The notes: generated from the letters alone by a model not told the origin. A stretch of 9,801 bases of DNA from HyVt-560 sp964577195 (GCA_964577195.1 CAZNYF010000113.1:1-9801), one strand, 5' to 3'. Positions 1 through 7,249 are shown, numbered from the stretch's first letter. Numbers and translations are program-made.

Positions 1-1
1 T

Positions 2-865
2 TTCTATGATCAAAAAGGCTCGCAACTTTTCGATGCGATTACCGAGCTGCCTGAATATTACCCAACCCGCACCGAGATCAGCATTCTCACCGATAACGCT
101 GCCGAAATTGCCGAGCATGTGGGCACCGGCAGTTTATTGGTTGAACCTGGCGGTGGTAGCTGCGCCAAAGTACATATCTTGCTGGAAGGATTAAAACCGC
201 GCGCTTACGTGCCGATGGATATTTCCAAAGACCATCTGCAGCTTGCCGCAGAAGAGCTGGCGATTGCTTATCCGTGGCTGGAAATTCACGCCAGTTGTAC
301 CGACTTTACCCGCGAAATGGAATTACCACCGACCACGCCAGACGGCACCCCGGTGGCATTTTTTCCTGGCTCCAGTATTGGTAATTTTGATCCAGAGGGC
401 GCGGTGGAATTTTTGCGCGCAATTGCGGATCTGGTGGGCGTTAATGGTTATCTGTTAATTGGTGTGGATTTAAAAAAGGACAAAGCGATTTTGGAAGCGG
501 CCTATGACGATGCCGCTGGTGTAACGGCAGAATTTAATCTCAATTTATTAACGCGAATAAATCGTGAATTAAAGGCTGACTTTGATTTATCCAAATGGCA
601 ACACAAAGCACTTTATAATGATGCGTTGGGGCGAATTGAAATGCATCTTGTTAGTCAAATAAAGCAAACCATACACATTAACGATCACACATTCAGCTTC
701 ACAAAAGGCGAAACGATTCATACCGAGAATTCCTGTAAATACACAGCCGATGAATTTATTGCATTGGCTGCAAAAGCCGGCTTTCAATCCGACGCGCTAT
801 GGCTGGATAAGGATGAATTATTTAGCGTGCATCTTTTTCGGACACGGACTGGTGAAAACGAATGA
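2..865 (+). CDS. egtD: L-histidine N-alpha-methyltransferase EgtD, 5'-truncated by the window edge
   Basis: EgtD trimethylates the alpha-amino group of histidine with three SAM to give hercynine, the first step of ergothioneine (and selenoneine) synthesis in the cytoplasm. The frame is open from base 2 and encodes 287 residues; the family is about 320, so roughly the first 35 residues lie left of the window. Visible hallmarks, in order: YDQKGSQLFDAIT followed by LPEYYPTRTE near the left edge; the SAM-binding stretch LVEPGGGSCAKV (about 134-175); FFPGSSIGNFDPEGA (about 357-402); LLIGVDLKKDKAILEAAYDD (about 450-510); TENSCKYTADEF (about 721-755), which carries the histidine-binding Glu and Ser of the family; and a C-terminal LFSVHLF. 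ATG 119 lies inside the SAM-binding fold and cannot be the true start. Base composition drifts towards AT in the 3' half. Its usual partner, egtB, is not in the window and may be upstream. Confidence 0.95.
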   Translation, partial: FYDQKGSQLFDAITELPEYYPTRTEISILTDNAAEIAEHVGTGSLLVEPGGGSCAKVHILLEGLKPRAYVPMDISKDHLQLAAEELAIAYPWLEIHASCTDFTREMELPPTTPDGTPVAFFPGSSIGNFDPEGAVEFLRAIADLVGVNGYLLIGVDLKKDKAILEAAYDDAAGVTAEFNLNLLTRINRELKADFDLSKWQHKALYNDALGRIEMHLVSQIKQTIHINDHTFSFTKGETIHTENSCKYTADEFIALAAKAGFQSDALWLDKDELFSVHLFRTRTGENE

Positions 866-866
866 G

Positions 867-891
867 TCTATTTATCTGTCTACAAAATAGA
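867..891. other. weak AT-rich inverted repeat just after egtD
   Basis: TCTATTT (867-873) and AAATAGA (885-891) are perfect 7-base arms around an 11-base loop, starting two bases after the egtD stop. The stem is AT-rich and no T-run follows, so it is at best a poor terminator. The remaining gap to the next gene (892-1092) shows no promoter or RNA gene I would defend. Confidence 0.25.
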
Positions 892-1092
892 GTTTCCTCA
901 ACGAAGAGTATTATTTAATGGGATTCACTATTTCTCGCACAAGCACTGAATTTGCAATTATTTTGGTTTTTTAGGTAATAGTGGTTAGTGGATAGATGGT
1001 ACTCTTCTTTGCTACCAGGTTTCCTCTGTGCTTGTTGTAGTTGAGAGTATTTTTAGAGGTGTCTTTTCAACCAATGTTGAGGCTTTTAAAAA

Positions 1093-1512
1093 ATGAAAAC
1101 ACCAGAAAAAGAACCTATAAAAACCAAAAAACGTATTTCGCCTACGCTGATTATACTTGGCATTATTGCGCTATTGGTCGTCCTCGCTGTTACCTCTCTG
1201 CCGCGTGCCTTTCCCACAGATTTTTCTATTGTCGGCAAAGGTAGCAATGCTGTGGTTCTTATGTACGATCCCAATATCCTTCAGAGCGGCGAAACAACCT
1301 CTGCAATGAATGAAGTGAGAGATGAGTACGCCGGACAGATAGAATTTGTCGTTGTACAGATAGGCACTCCGACAGGTAGCCTGCTGAGTCGTCGATACGA
1401 TTTAAAAACAGCGGCACTTCTATTCTTTGACGGCAGCGGTAAAATGCTAAAGATAGTGCATTCAGCACAAGATGCGGCGTCATTACGGCACAACTTTAAT
1501 GAGATTTTTTAA
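1093..1512 (+). CDS. membrane-anchored, cysteine-free thioredoxin-fold protein
   Basis: A 139-residue protein with a basic N-terminus (1-17, seven Lys/Arg), one hydrophobic segment (about 18-35) and a soluble domain (about 50-139) that should lie in the periplasm. The soluble part follows thioredoxin order: strand NAVVLMYDP, helix ETTSAMNEVRDEYAG, strand IEFVVVQIG, then YDLKTAALLFFDGSGKMLKIV and a final helix. At the site of the redox CXXC it has LQSGETT; there is no cysteine anywhere, and the cis-proline before the LLFF strand is replaced by Ala. It is therefore unlikely to be a disulfide reductase and may instead bind or scaffold a partner. ATG 1093 is preceded by TGAGG ten bases upstream, and an in-frame TAA at 1087 rules out a longer N-terminus. 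It sits between egtD and selD with gaps on both sides, so operon membership is unclear. The fold call is from pattern only; the function is unknown. Confidence 0.75.
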   Translation: MKTPEKEPIKTKKRISPTLIILGIIALLVVLAVTSLPRAFPTDFSIVGKGSNAVVLMYDPNILQSGETTSAMNEVRDEYAGQIEFVVVQIGTPTGSLLSRRYDLKTAALLFFDGSGKMLKIVHSAQDAASLRHNFNEIF

Positions 1513-1553
1513 TCTGGGCGAATTTACCTAATTGGCGATATCCGGCACCAAGC

Positions 1554-1579
1554 AGCGCATCAATCGCGGAAGATGCGCT
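1554..1579. repeat. stem-loop in the gap before selD, copy 1 of a short palindromic repeat
   Basis: AGCGCATC (1554-1561) and GATGCGCT (1572-1579) form a perfect 8-bp stem with a 10-base loop. No T-run follows, so it is not a classical intrinsic terminator. The segment AGCGCATCAATCGCGGAAG (1554-1572) matches 17 of 19 bases of 4848-4866, in the gap between two transporter genes, which argues for a dispersed REP-like intergenic element. It may also limit read-through into selD. Confidence 0.6.
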
Positions 1580-1655
1580 ACGCCATTAACTTCACAATTT
1601 AGATCATTGAAGCCGCTTAATCTGTATTCAAAATTCATTGTAATAGAAATGACCC

Positions 1656-3917
1656 ATGCAAAATAATTCATCACCCGTTGTTAAAGATCTGGTGTTGGTC
1701 GGTGGCGGCCACAGCCACGTCGCGGTACTGAAACGCTTTGGAATGAAGCCGGTGGCGGGCTTACGCCTGACGTTAATTACCCGCGATATTGATACGCCGT
1801 ATTCCGGCATGTTGCCAGGCTTTGTGGCGGGACATTACGGCTATGATGAATGCCATATTGACCTTGGGCCGTTGGCTCGATTTGCTGGCGCACGGATTTA
1901 TCACGCTGAGGTAGAAGGGCTCGATATTGCCAACGGTAAAGTGTTGGCACAAGGGCGACCTCCGATTGCTTATGACTTGCTCTCGATCAATACCGGCTCA
2001 CGCCCAAACAGTATTAATGTGCCCGGTGTGGACGAGTTTGCAATCGCCGCCAAGCCCATCGACGTATTTTTGCAAAAGTGGCAGGCGTTGATCGAAAAAT
2101 TACGCGCCAGCAGCGGCGAATTTCGCGTGGTCGTGGTTGGTGGTGGGGCAGGTGGGGTTGAGCTGGCGCTGTCGACCCAGCATCGATTGCAGAGCGTGTT
2201 GCGTGAGGCAGGCGATGATCCCGAGCGTGTGCATTATCATTTGCTGACCGATAGTGACAGCATCATGTTTGCGCACAATGATGGCGTGCGTCAGCGGTTC
2301 GAGCGGGTTTTTACCGAGCGCAATATTCAGGTTCAAACGGGTAGCCGTGTTGCCGAGGTGCAAGTCAATCAGGTGCTGCTGGATGATGGCTCGGCGGTGG
2401 CTGCTGATGCGGTGTTGTGGGTAACCACTGCCGCGTCACCCACTTGGCCTTCTGACGCGGGTTTAGATACGGACGCCGATGGCTTTATTTGTGTGAACGC
2501 ACAGCTGCAATCCACCTCGCATGAACATATTTTTGCTGCTGGAGATATCGCCTCACTGCCTGATCCTCGACCAAAATCCGGCGTTTTTGCTGTTCGCCAG
2601 GGGCCGGTGCTGGCAGATAACCTTAGAGCGTCAGCGACAGGTCGGAGCTTGCGGGCGTATCGCGCGCAGAAAAATTTCCTCGGGCTCATCAGCACCGGCG
2701 ATAAATACGCAATTGCCTCACGCGGCAACTGGTCGTATGAATCTGCGTGGCTGTGGCGCATCAAAGACTGGATCGATCAGCGCTTTATGCACAATTTTGG
2801 CGACTTGCCGGAGATGGAAGAGGAAAGCGGCGTTAACTTAGCTTCTGGCATCGCTGATGCCGACGCCATCAAAGAACTCTCGACGCTGGCGATGCGCTGC
2901 GGCGGCTGCGGTGCCAAAGTTGGAGCCACAGTGCTGTCGCGTGTGATGGCGCAATTGCCAGATCTTAAACGCGACGATGTTCTGATAGGCCGTGATGCCC
3001 CCGATGATTGCGCTATGCTCGCCGTACCTGCGGGCATGATGATGGTGCAAAGCGTCGATTACTTTCGTGCTTTCATTGACGATGCTTACACCTTTGGCGC
3101 GATTTCTGCGAATCATGCACTCGGCGACCTGTTTGCGATGGGCGCAGAAGCCCAGTCAGTACTGGCGATTGCGACTGTGCCGTATGCGCGCGAGAAGGTC
3201 GTTGAAGAAACACTCTACGACATGATGGCTGGAGCGATGAGCATCGTCGAACCCACCGGCGCGGTGTTGGCTGGCGGGCATTCCAGTGAAGGTATTGAGT
3301 TGGCATTTGGGCTGACCGTTAATGGTTTGATCGATCCGAACGTGGTTTGGCGCAAAGGCGGTTTACAGCCTGGAGATGCGTTGATCCTCACCAAACCGAT
3401 TGGTACGGGAACATTGTTCGCAGCGGAAATGCGCGGCAAAGCCAAAGGTCGCTGGGTGGATGCGGCGATCTCCTCGATGCTGGTTTCCAGCCAGGCAGCA
3501 TCGACCTGTTTGCAACAACATCAAACCACAGCCTGTACCGATTTAACCGGCTTTGGTTTGATCGGTCACCTGATTGAAATGACCAAAGCCTCGGAAGTTG
3601 ATGCGGTGATTCAGATTGATTCGCTACCGTTACTCGATGGCGCAAGAGAAACCGTTGCTGCCGGAATCCTTTCTTCATTGCAGCCGCAGAATTTACGTCT
3701 GCGTCGCGCGGTGGTAGATATCGAAACTGCTGCAAAACATCCGGATTATCCGTTGTTATTCGATCCGCAAACAGCCGGTGGATTATTGGCTGGTGTGCCC
3801 GCGTCTCAAGTCGACGCCTGTGTAGCAGAGCTAAAGAAAATCGGCTATACCGAAACGCGAGTTATCGGACAAATTGAAGCCCGCGCAGATAAAATGGCTC
3901 CCATTAGAATTATTTAA
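1656..3917 (+). CDS. selD: NADH dehydrogenase-like / selenide,water dikinase (SelD) fusion
   Basis: A 753-residue two-domain protein. The C-terminal half (about 400-753) is selenophosphate synthetase, which makes selenophosphate, AMP and Pi from selenide, ATP and water. It shows RCGGCGAKVG with Cys418 and Lys421 in the places of the catalytic Cys and Lys of E. coli SelD (Cys415 is also close), the metal/ATP stretch VDYFRAFIDDAYTFGAISA with ALGDLFAMGA, and DPQTAGGLL at 703-711 (commonly QTSGG). It uses Cys, not selenocysteine, at the active site. The N-terminal half (about 1-375) is a pyridine-nucleotide oxidoreductase of the NDH-2 type: FAD motif VLVGGGHSHV (G16-G18), NAD(P)H motif VVVGGGAGGVE (G162-E169) and a second FAD motif FAAGD (293-297). 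Such fusions are known; the N-terminal half is usually presumed, not proven, to supply reduced selenium. The ribosome site before ATG 1656 is weak, but the N-terminus fits the family. The transporter genes follow 33 bases downstream, which supports one selenium operon. Confidence 0.95.
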   Translation: MQNNSSPVVKDLVLVGGGHSHVAVLKRFGMKPVAGLRLTLITRDIDTPYSGMLPGFVAGHYGYDECHIDLGPLARFAGARIYHAEVEGLDIANGKVLAQGRPPIAYDLLSINTGSRPNSINVPGVDEFAIAAKPIDVFLQKWQALIEKLRASSGEFRVVVVGGGAGGVELALSTQHRLQSVLREAGDDPERVHYHLLTDSDSIMFAHNDGVRQRFERVFTERNIQVQTGSRVAEVQVNQVLLDDGSAVAADAVLWVTTAASPTWPSDAGLDTDADGFICVNAQLQSTSHEHIFAAGDIASLPDPRPKSGVFAVRQGPVLADNLRASATGRSLRAYRAQKNFLGLISTGDKYAIASRGNWSYESAWLWRIKDWIDQRFMHNFGDLPEMEEESGVNLASGIADADAIKELSTLAMRCGGCGAKVGATVLSRVMAQLPDLKRDDVLIGRDAPDDCAMLAVPAGMMMVQSVDYFRAFIDDAYTFGAISANHALGDLFAMGAEAQSVLAIATVPYAREKVVEETLYDMMAGAMSIVEPTGAVLAGGHSSEGIELAFGLTVNGLIDPNVVWRKGGLQPGDALILTKPIGTGTLFAAEMRGKAKGRWVDAAISSMLVSSQAASTCLQQHQTTACTDLTGFGLIGHLIEMTKASEVDAVIQIDSLPLLDGARETVAAGILSSLQPQNLRLRRAVVDIETAAKHPDYPLLFDPQTAGGLLAGVPASQVDACVAELKKIGYTETRVIGQIEARADKMAPIRII

Positions 3918-3950
3918 ACAGAACTTACTTTTAGAAAAAAGGTAACTATT

Positions 3951-4823
3951 ATGATCTCAATGTTTTTTCGTATTTCAGCTTTATCAGTACTGCTGGTTGT
4001 CATCTCATCGCCTGCGTTTAGCGCGCAGAAAACGCTGGTATTTTCAGCTATTCCTGATCAAGATCAATCCCAATTAATCGAGCGTTTCAGTAAGGTTGCT
4101 GATTATTTGAGCAAGACGCTAAGCGTGCCAGTAAAATACGTCCCGGTAAAATCTTACGCAGCGGCAGTAACAGCCTTTCGCAATAATCAAATACAACTCG
4201 CCTGGTTTGGCGGGTTGTCCGGCGTTCGTGCCAGAGGTTTGGTCGATGGCTCAGAAGCGCTTGCACAGGGAGTTGAAGACAAAGCATTTGTTTCCTATTT
4301 TATCGCTCATCAAAATACGGGCATAAAAACAGCTGAAGATTTTCCTAAAGAGATCGCTGGTAAGACTTTTACCTTCGGATCAAAAGGCTCCACCTCAGGA
4401 CGTTTAATGCCAGAATTTTTTATTCGAGAGCATTTAGGCAAGGAGCCCAAAAAAGCATTCAGTCGAGTTGGTTTTAGCGGCAATCATTCCCGTACCATCG
4501 CTTTAGTACAAACCGGCGCATATCAAGTTGGCGCAACCAATCACAAGGTTTGGGAAAAAGAATTAGCAGCCGGAAAAATTGATACGGAAAAAGTTTCAGT
4601 GATTTGGAAAACTCCGGTTTATCCCGACTACCAATGGAGTATTCGCGGTGATGTCGATAGCGTTTGGGGTGATGGCTTTAAAGAGAAAGTTCGAAAAGCA
4701 TTACTCGAAATGAAAGATAAGGATTTATTAGCAGCCTTTCCAAGAAGTGGATTTATCCCGGCAAAAAATTCCGATTATCAATCCATCGTTGACGTTGCCA
4801 AGCAACTTAAGCTTATCGACTAA
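3951..4823 (+). CDS. PhnD-family periplasmic binding protein, probable selenium-oxyanion ABC transporter
   Basis: A 290-residue solute-binding protein. Residues 1-24 or 1-25 form a Sec signal peptide (Arg7, hydrophobic core, PAFSA before the cleavage site). The mature part has PhnD/phosphate-type features: LVFSAIPDQDQSQLIERFSKVADYLSKTLSVPVKYVPVKSYAAAVTAF, then the ligand-lobe stretch QLAWFGGLSGVRAR, then FTFGSKGSTSGRLMPEFFI, where Ser/Thr-rich turns in this family hold an oxyanion. PhnD proteins are best known for phosphonate, but a branch encoded next to selD is annotated as putative selenate-binding. The position 33 bases after the selD fusion places this protein there. An AAAAGGT ribosome site lies seven bases before ATG 3951; an in-frame ATG at 3960 is the only near alternative. 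A stem-loop just after the stop may favour high expression of this gene over the membrane components. The family call is firm; the substrate is inferred from context. Confidence 0.88.
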   Translation: MISMFFRISALSVLLVVISSPAFSAQKTLVFSAIPDQDQSQLIERFSKVADYLSKTLSVPVKYVPVKSYAAAVTAFRNNQIQLAWFGGLSGVRARGLVDGSEALAQGVEDKAFVSYFIAHQNTGIKTAEDFPKEIAGKTFTFGSKGSTSGRLMPEFFIREHLGKEPKKAFSRVGFSGNHSRTIALVQTGAYQVGATNHKVWEKELAAGKIDTEKVSVIWKTPVYPDYQWSIRGDVDSVWGDGFKEKVRKALLEMKDKDLLAAFPRSGFIPAKNSDYQSIVDVAKQLKLID

Positions 4824-4828
4824 CCGAC

Positions 4829-4856
4829 AGATGCGCTGAGCCTGCGAAGCGCATCT
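4829..4856. repeat. intercistronic stem-loop, copy 2 of the palindromic repeat; possible attenuator
   Basis: AGATGCGCT (4829-4837) and AGCGCATCT (4848-4856) form a perfect 9-bp stem with a 10-base loop, five bases after the binding-protein stop and 22 bases before the ATPase start. There is no T-run. Its right arm and flank (4848-4866) match 1554-1572 at 17 of 19 bases. Stem-loops at this place in ABC operons often protect the upstream mRNA from 3' decay, giving more binding protein than ATPase or permease. Either role (mobile repeat or mRNA stabiliser) fits. Confidence 0.65.
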
Positions 4857-4878
4857 ATCGCGAAAGAACATAATAATA

Positions 4879-5529
4879 ATGCTACGTCTAACCTCCGCTA
4901 ACGCAACTTATCAGGGAAAGACCGTGTTACGGGATATCACCCTGGATATTCCGGCCGGTCAAAAAATGGCGTTAATCGGCCGCAGTGGTTCTGGAAAATC
5001 AACCCTCTTAAAACTGCTTTATGAACTCAGTCCAAAAGAGACTTCGCTAGTACCACAAGATCATGGGCTAGTGACCAGCCTGTCTGTTTTTCATAATGTC
5101 TATATGGGGCAACTGGGTCGCCAACCGCTTTGGTACAACCTGCTCAATTTGTTTAAACCCCTTCAGCAACCCAAAGAAGAAGTGAAAAAAATTCTCGCCA
5201 AGGTTCAGCTAGAGGATAAAATATTTGAACCCGTCGGGCAGCTCTCGGGCGGTCAGCAGCAGCGTACCGGTATTGCCCGTGCGCTCATGCAGGCGGGTGA
5301 TATTTTAATTGCAGATGAGCCCGTTTCCTCGCTGGATGAACAGCAATCAAAACTTGTCATGAGCATACTTTGCCAACATTTTGAAACTGTGGTGCTGGCA
5401 ATGCATGATATTAATTTAGCACTGGAATATTGCGACAGAATTGTTGGACTGGATCAGGGCAGGGTGACGATTGATGAGCCCGTGAGCAATCTAAATCGAG
5501 CTGATCTACTCAACCTCTACGGTGAGTAG
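4879..5529 (+). CDS. ABC transporter ATPase, PhnC-like, compact
   Basis: A 216-residue ATP-binding subunit that powers the importer from the cytoplasmic face. All catalytic motifs are present: Walker A GRSGSGKST (34-42), Q-loop Gln60, signature LSGGQ (122-126), Walker B ILIADEP (142-148, Glu147 catalytic), D-loop SSLD (150-153) and switch His176. It is shorter than a typical PhnC (about 250-270): only about 20 residues separate the Walker A Lys from the Q-loop, where 40-50 are usual, so part of the beta-subdomain is missing. The motifs are intact, so it should be functional. The ribosome site before ATG 4879 is weak (AAAGAA, within the repeat flank), which suggests lower expression than the binding protein. 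The 3' end overlaps the permease start by eight bases, a sign of translational coupling. The probable substrate (selenite or selenate) follows from the SelD and binding-protein neighbours only. Confidence 0.93.
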   Translation: MLRLTSANATYQGKTVLRDITLDIPAGQKMALIGRSGSGKSTLLKLLYELSPKETSLVPQDHGLVTSLSVFHNVYMGQLGRQPLWYNLLNLFKPLQQPKEEVKKILAKVQLEDKIFEPVGQLSGGQQQRTGIARALMQAGDILIADEPVSSLDEQQSKLVMSILCQHFETVVLAMHDINLALEYCDRIVGLDQGRVTIDEPVSNLNRADLLNLYGE

Positions 5530-7021
5530 TTCCACAGAAAATTACCGTTCCCCACGCTGGAAAATCAGCTGGATTTTTGTGGCTGTTGCGATAGCCTGTT
5601 TGCCATTGGCCGATCTGGCTATTAGCACGTTTGATCCCTGGACAGAACTCAGCCGCATGTTCGCTGGACTGTTTTACCCCACTTTTGAAGGCATTGGCAA
5701 TCCGTTGCACGCCCTGCTGCAAACCATCGCTTTTGCAATATTAGGCGTAGCATCCGGCAGCGCCATAGGGTTCGGATTAGCGCAGATATTTCATTGGCGG
5801 ATTGTCAGGATAAGCTGCGCCCTAATTCGCGCTGTACACGAATTATTTTGGGCGCTGATTTTCCTGCAAATTTTCGGTTTGCATCCACTCACCGGTTTAT
5901 TAGCATTAGGGCTGCCATACGCGGCAACCTTTGCCAAAGTCTACGCAGAAATTCTTGAAGAAGGAGATCGACGTGCCTACGACACGGTTCGCCAGAATTC
6001 CGGTGCACTCTCCGCTTTTTTCTATGCGCGACTCCCCGACTTATGGCAGCATTTCGTTTCCTATACCAGTTACCGACTGGAATGCGGCTTACGCTCCAGC
6101 GCCGTGCTCGGCTTTGTCGGATTACCAACGCTGGGCTATTACCTTAGCACCGCATTTTTAGAAGGCATGTACGCACAAGTCTGGGCATTATTAATTTTGT
6201 TTTATGTGCTGATTGCGACGCTTCGCTATTGGATGCGCCCGCGTTTATTGCCGCTGTATATTATTATTGCGCCATTTATTATTGCCAATGATAGCGAAAT
6301 ATCTTTTGAAAATGTCGCAAGATTTTTTACTCGAGATATTATTCCAGCACCGCTAAGAAATGGTGAAGGAATAACCGAAACCTGGCAATGGTTCAGCCAA
6401 TTATTCATGCAGGAAGCACTGCCTGGCATTATTAATACGCTGGTATTAACACAACTAGCATTAATTTTAACGGGTGCCATTGCCTTAATCTGGTTTCCAG
6501 TCACCTCAAAACTATTCTTCGGGAAATTAGGCAGAAACACTGGCAATATCTTTTTAGTCGTGATGCGTTCCACCCCGGAATATATCCTCACATTTATGTT
6601 ATTAATACTTTGGGGGCCATCCATGTTACCCGGAATTATTGCGCTGGCGCTACACAATGGCGCAATCATCGCCCACCTGATGGGACGTTACAGTGATTCA
6701 CTGCCACTGCGAAAAGATGCCGTCACAGGCATTAACCGCTACGCCTACGAAGTCGTCCCGAGAATCTACGGACAATTTCTCGCCTTTCTTTTTTATCGCT
6801 GGGAAATCATCCTGCGAGAAACCGCGATATTAGGAATTCTAGGTATAGCAACACTGGGTTTCTACATAGACAGCGCCATTCAGGATATCCGACTCGATAG
6901 AGCGATGGCCTTAATAGCAATTACCGCCTTGCTCAATGTCTTTGTAGATGTGCTTTCTCGCTGGTTACGGAAACGCTTAAGATTAAATGAGTCAATTGCG
7001 GCGGCGAGTTGTAGTAATTAA
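5522..7021 (+). CDS. ABC transporter permease with two fused PhnE-like modules
   Basis: A 499-residue inner-membrane permease. Two binding-protein-dependent transport modules lie in tandem: module 1 at about 60-240 with the EAA-type coupling loop EEGDRRAYDTVRQNSGALSAFFYARLP, and module 2 at about 295-485 with its counterpart DSLPLRKDAVTGINRYAYEVVPRIYGQ. Each loop should dock on one ATPase subunit. Many hydrophobic stretches fit roughly 12 membrane segments, including one near the N-terminus (about 15-35) and a pair bridging the modules (about 215-255). Ordinary PhnE has one module of about 260-290 residues and acts as a dimer; here one chain supplies both halves. The start is GTG 5522, overlapping the ATPase stop by eight bases; no in-frame ATG lies nearby and no strong ribosome site is seen, so translation is probably coupled. 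It closes the selD-transporter operon; no clear terminator follows. Confidence 0.92.
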   Translation: MSSSTENYRSPRWKISWIFVAVAIACLPLADLAISTFDPWTELSRMFAGLFYPTFEGIGNPLHALLQTIAFAILGVASGSAIGFGLAQIFHWRIVRISCALIRAVHELFWALIFLQIFGLHPLTGLLALGLPYAATFAKVYAEILEEGDRRAYDTVRQNSGALSAFFYARLPDLWQHFVSYTSYRLECGLRSSAVLGFVGLPTLGYYLSTAFLEGMYAQVWALLILFYVLIATLRYWMRPRLLPLYIIIAPFIIANDSEISFENVARFFTRDIIPAPLRNGEGITETWQWFSQLFMQEALPGIINTLVLTQLALILTGAIALIWFPVTSKLFFGKLGRNTGNIFLVVMRSTPEYILTFMLLILWGPSMLPGIIALALHNGAIIAHLMGRYSDSLPLRKDAVTGINRYAYEVVPRIYGQFLAFLFYRWEIILRETAILGILGIATLGFYIDSAIQDIRLDRAMALIAITALLNVFVDVLSRWLRKRLRLNESIAAASCSN

Positions 7022-7200
7022 TAAGCGACTAAATTCTTGATTTGTATTTGAGTTAGTGCCATTTTAATTCCTAAGCCAAAGTCTTTTGCCTCTAGTCAAA
7101 GTGAGTATTGAGGGTTTTCAGCAGCAAATAATAATGCTCAATTAAGTCCTGGATATATTGGCAGAGCAACAGATAGTGGCATAGTACGGGAATAAAAAGA

Positions 7201-7228
7201 TTGATAAATTAGATATAAACACGATAAT
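7201..7228 (+). promoter_or_regulatory. sigma70-type promoter of the toxin-antitoxin operon
   Basis: A -35 box TTGATA (7201-7206) and a -10 box GATAAT (7223-7228) are separated by 16 bases; each differs from consensus at one position. Transcription would start near 7235, inside the inverted repeat that follows, about 15 bases before the first codon of the regulator. The rest of the gap (7022-7200) shows nothing else I can support. Confidence 0.6.
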
Positions 7229-7243
7229 ATCCTGTGCAGGATA
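7228..7243. promoter_or_regulatory. probable autoregulatory operator, perfect inverted repeat
   Basis: TATCCTG-TG-CAGGATA is a perfect palindrome with 7-base arms and a 2-base centre. It touches the end of the -10 box, covers the predicted transcription start, and contains the ribosome-binding bases AGGA. Its half-sites TATCC/GGATA are those reported for E. coli HipB operators, where the spacer is eight bases rather than the six seen here. Position and sequence suggest that the HipB-like protein encoded just downstream binds here to repress its own operon. Confidence 0.65.
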
Positions 7244-7249
7244 CGGCTA

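Noticed and set aside
866..949. Read-through of the egtD TGA (863-865) into 27 further sense codons as a selenocysteine extension
   Set aside because: EgtD already ends with its usual C-terminal LFSVHLF segment, the extension has no protein-like character, and no SECIS-type stem-loop follows the TGA.
1554..1579. Rho-independent terminator for the small thioredoxin-like gene
   Set aside because: The stem is good, but no T-run follows and a near-copy sits inside the transporter operon, so a repeat element fits better.
2369..2764. Long minus-strand open frame (131 codons) inside selD, with several similar ones nearby
   Set aside because: They lie opposite a strongly conserved SelD fusion, have no ribosome site, and their composition is a by-product of its GC-rich codons.
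3951..7021. Phosphonate transporter PhnCDE
   Set aside because: The proteins are of that superfamily, but no phn catabolic gene is present and the operon starts with selD, so a selenium oxyanion is the better guess. Phosphonate is not excluded by the sequence.
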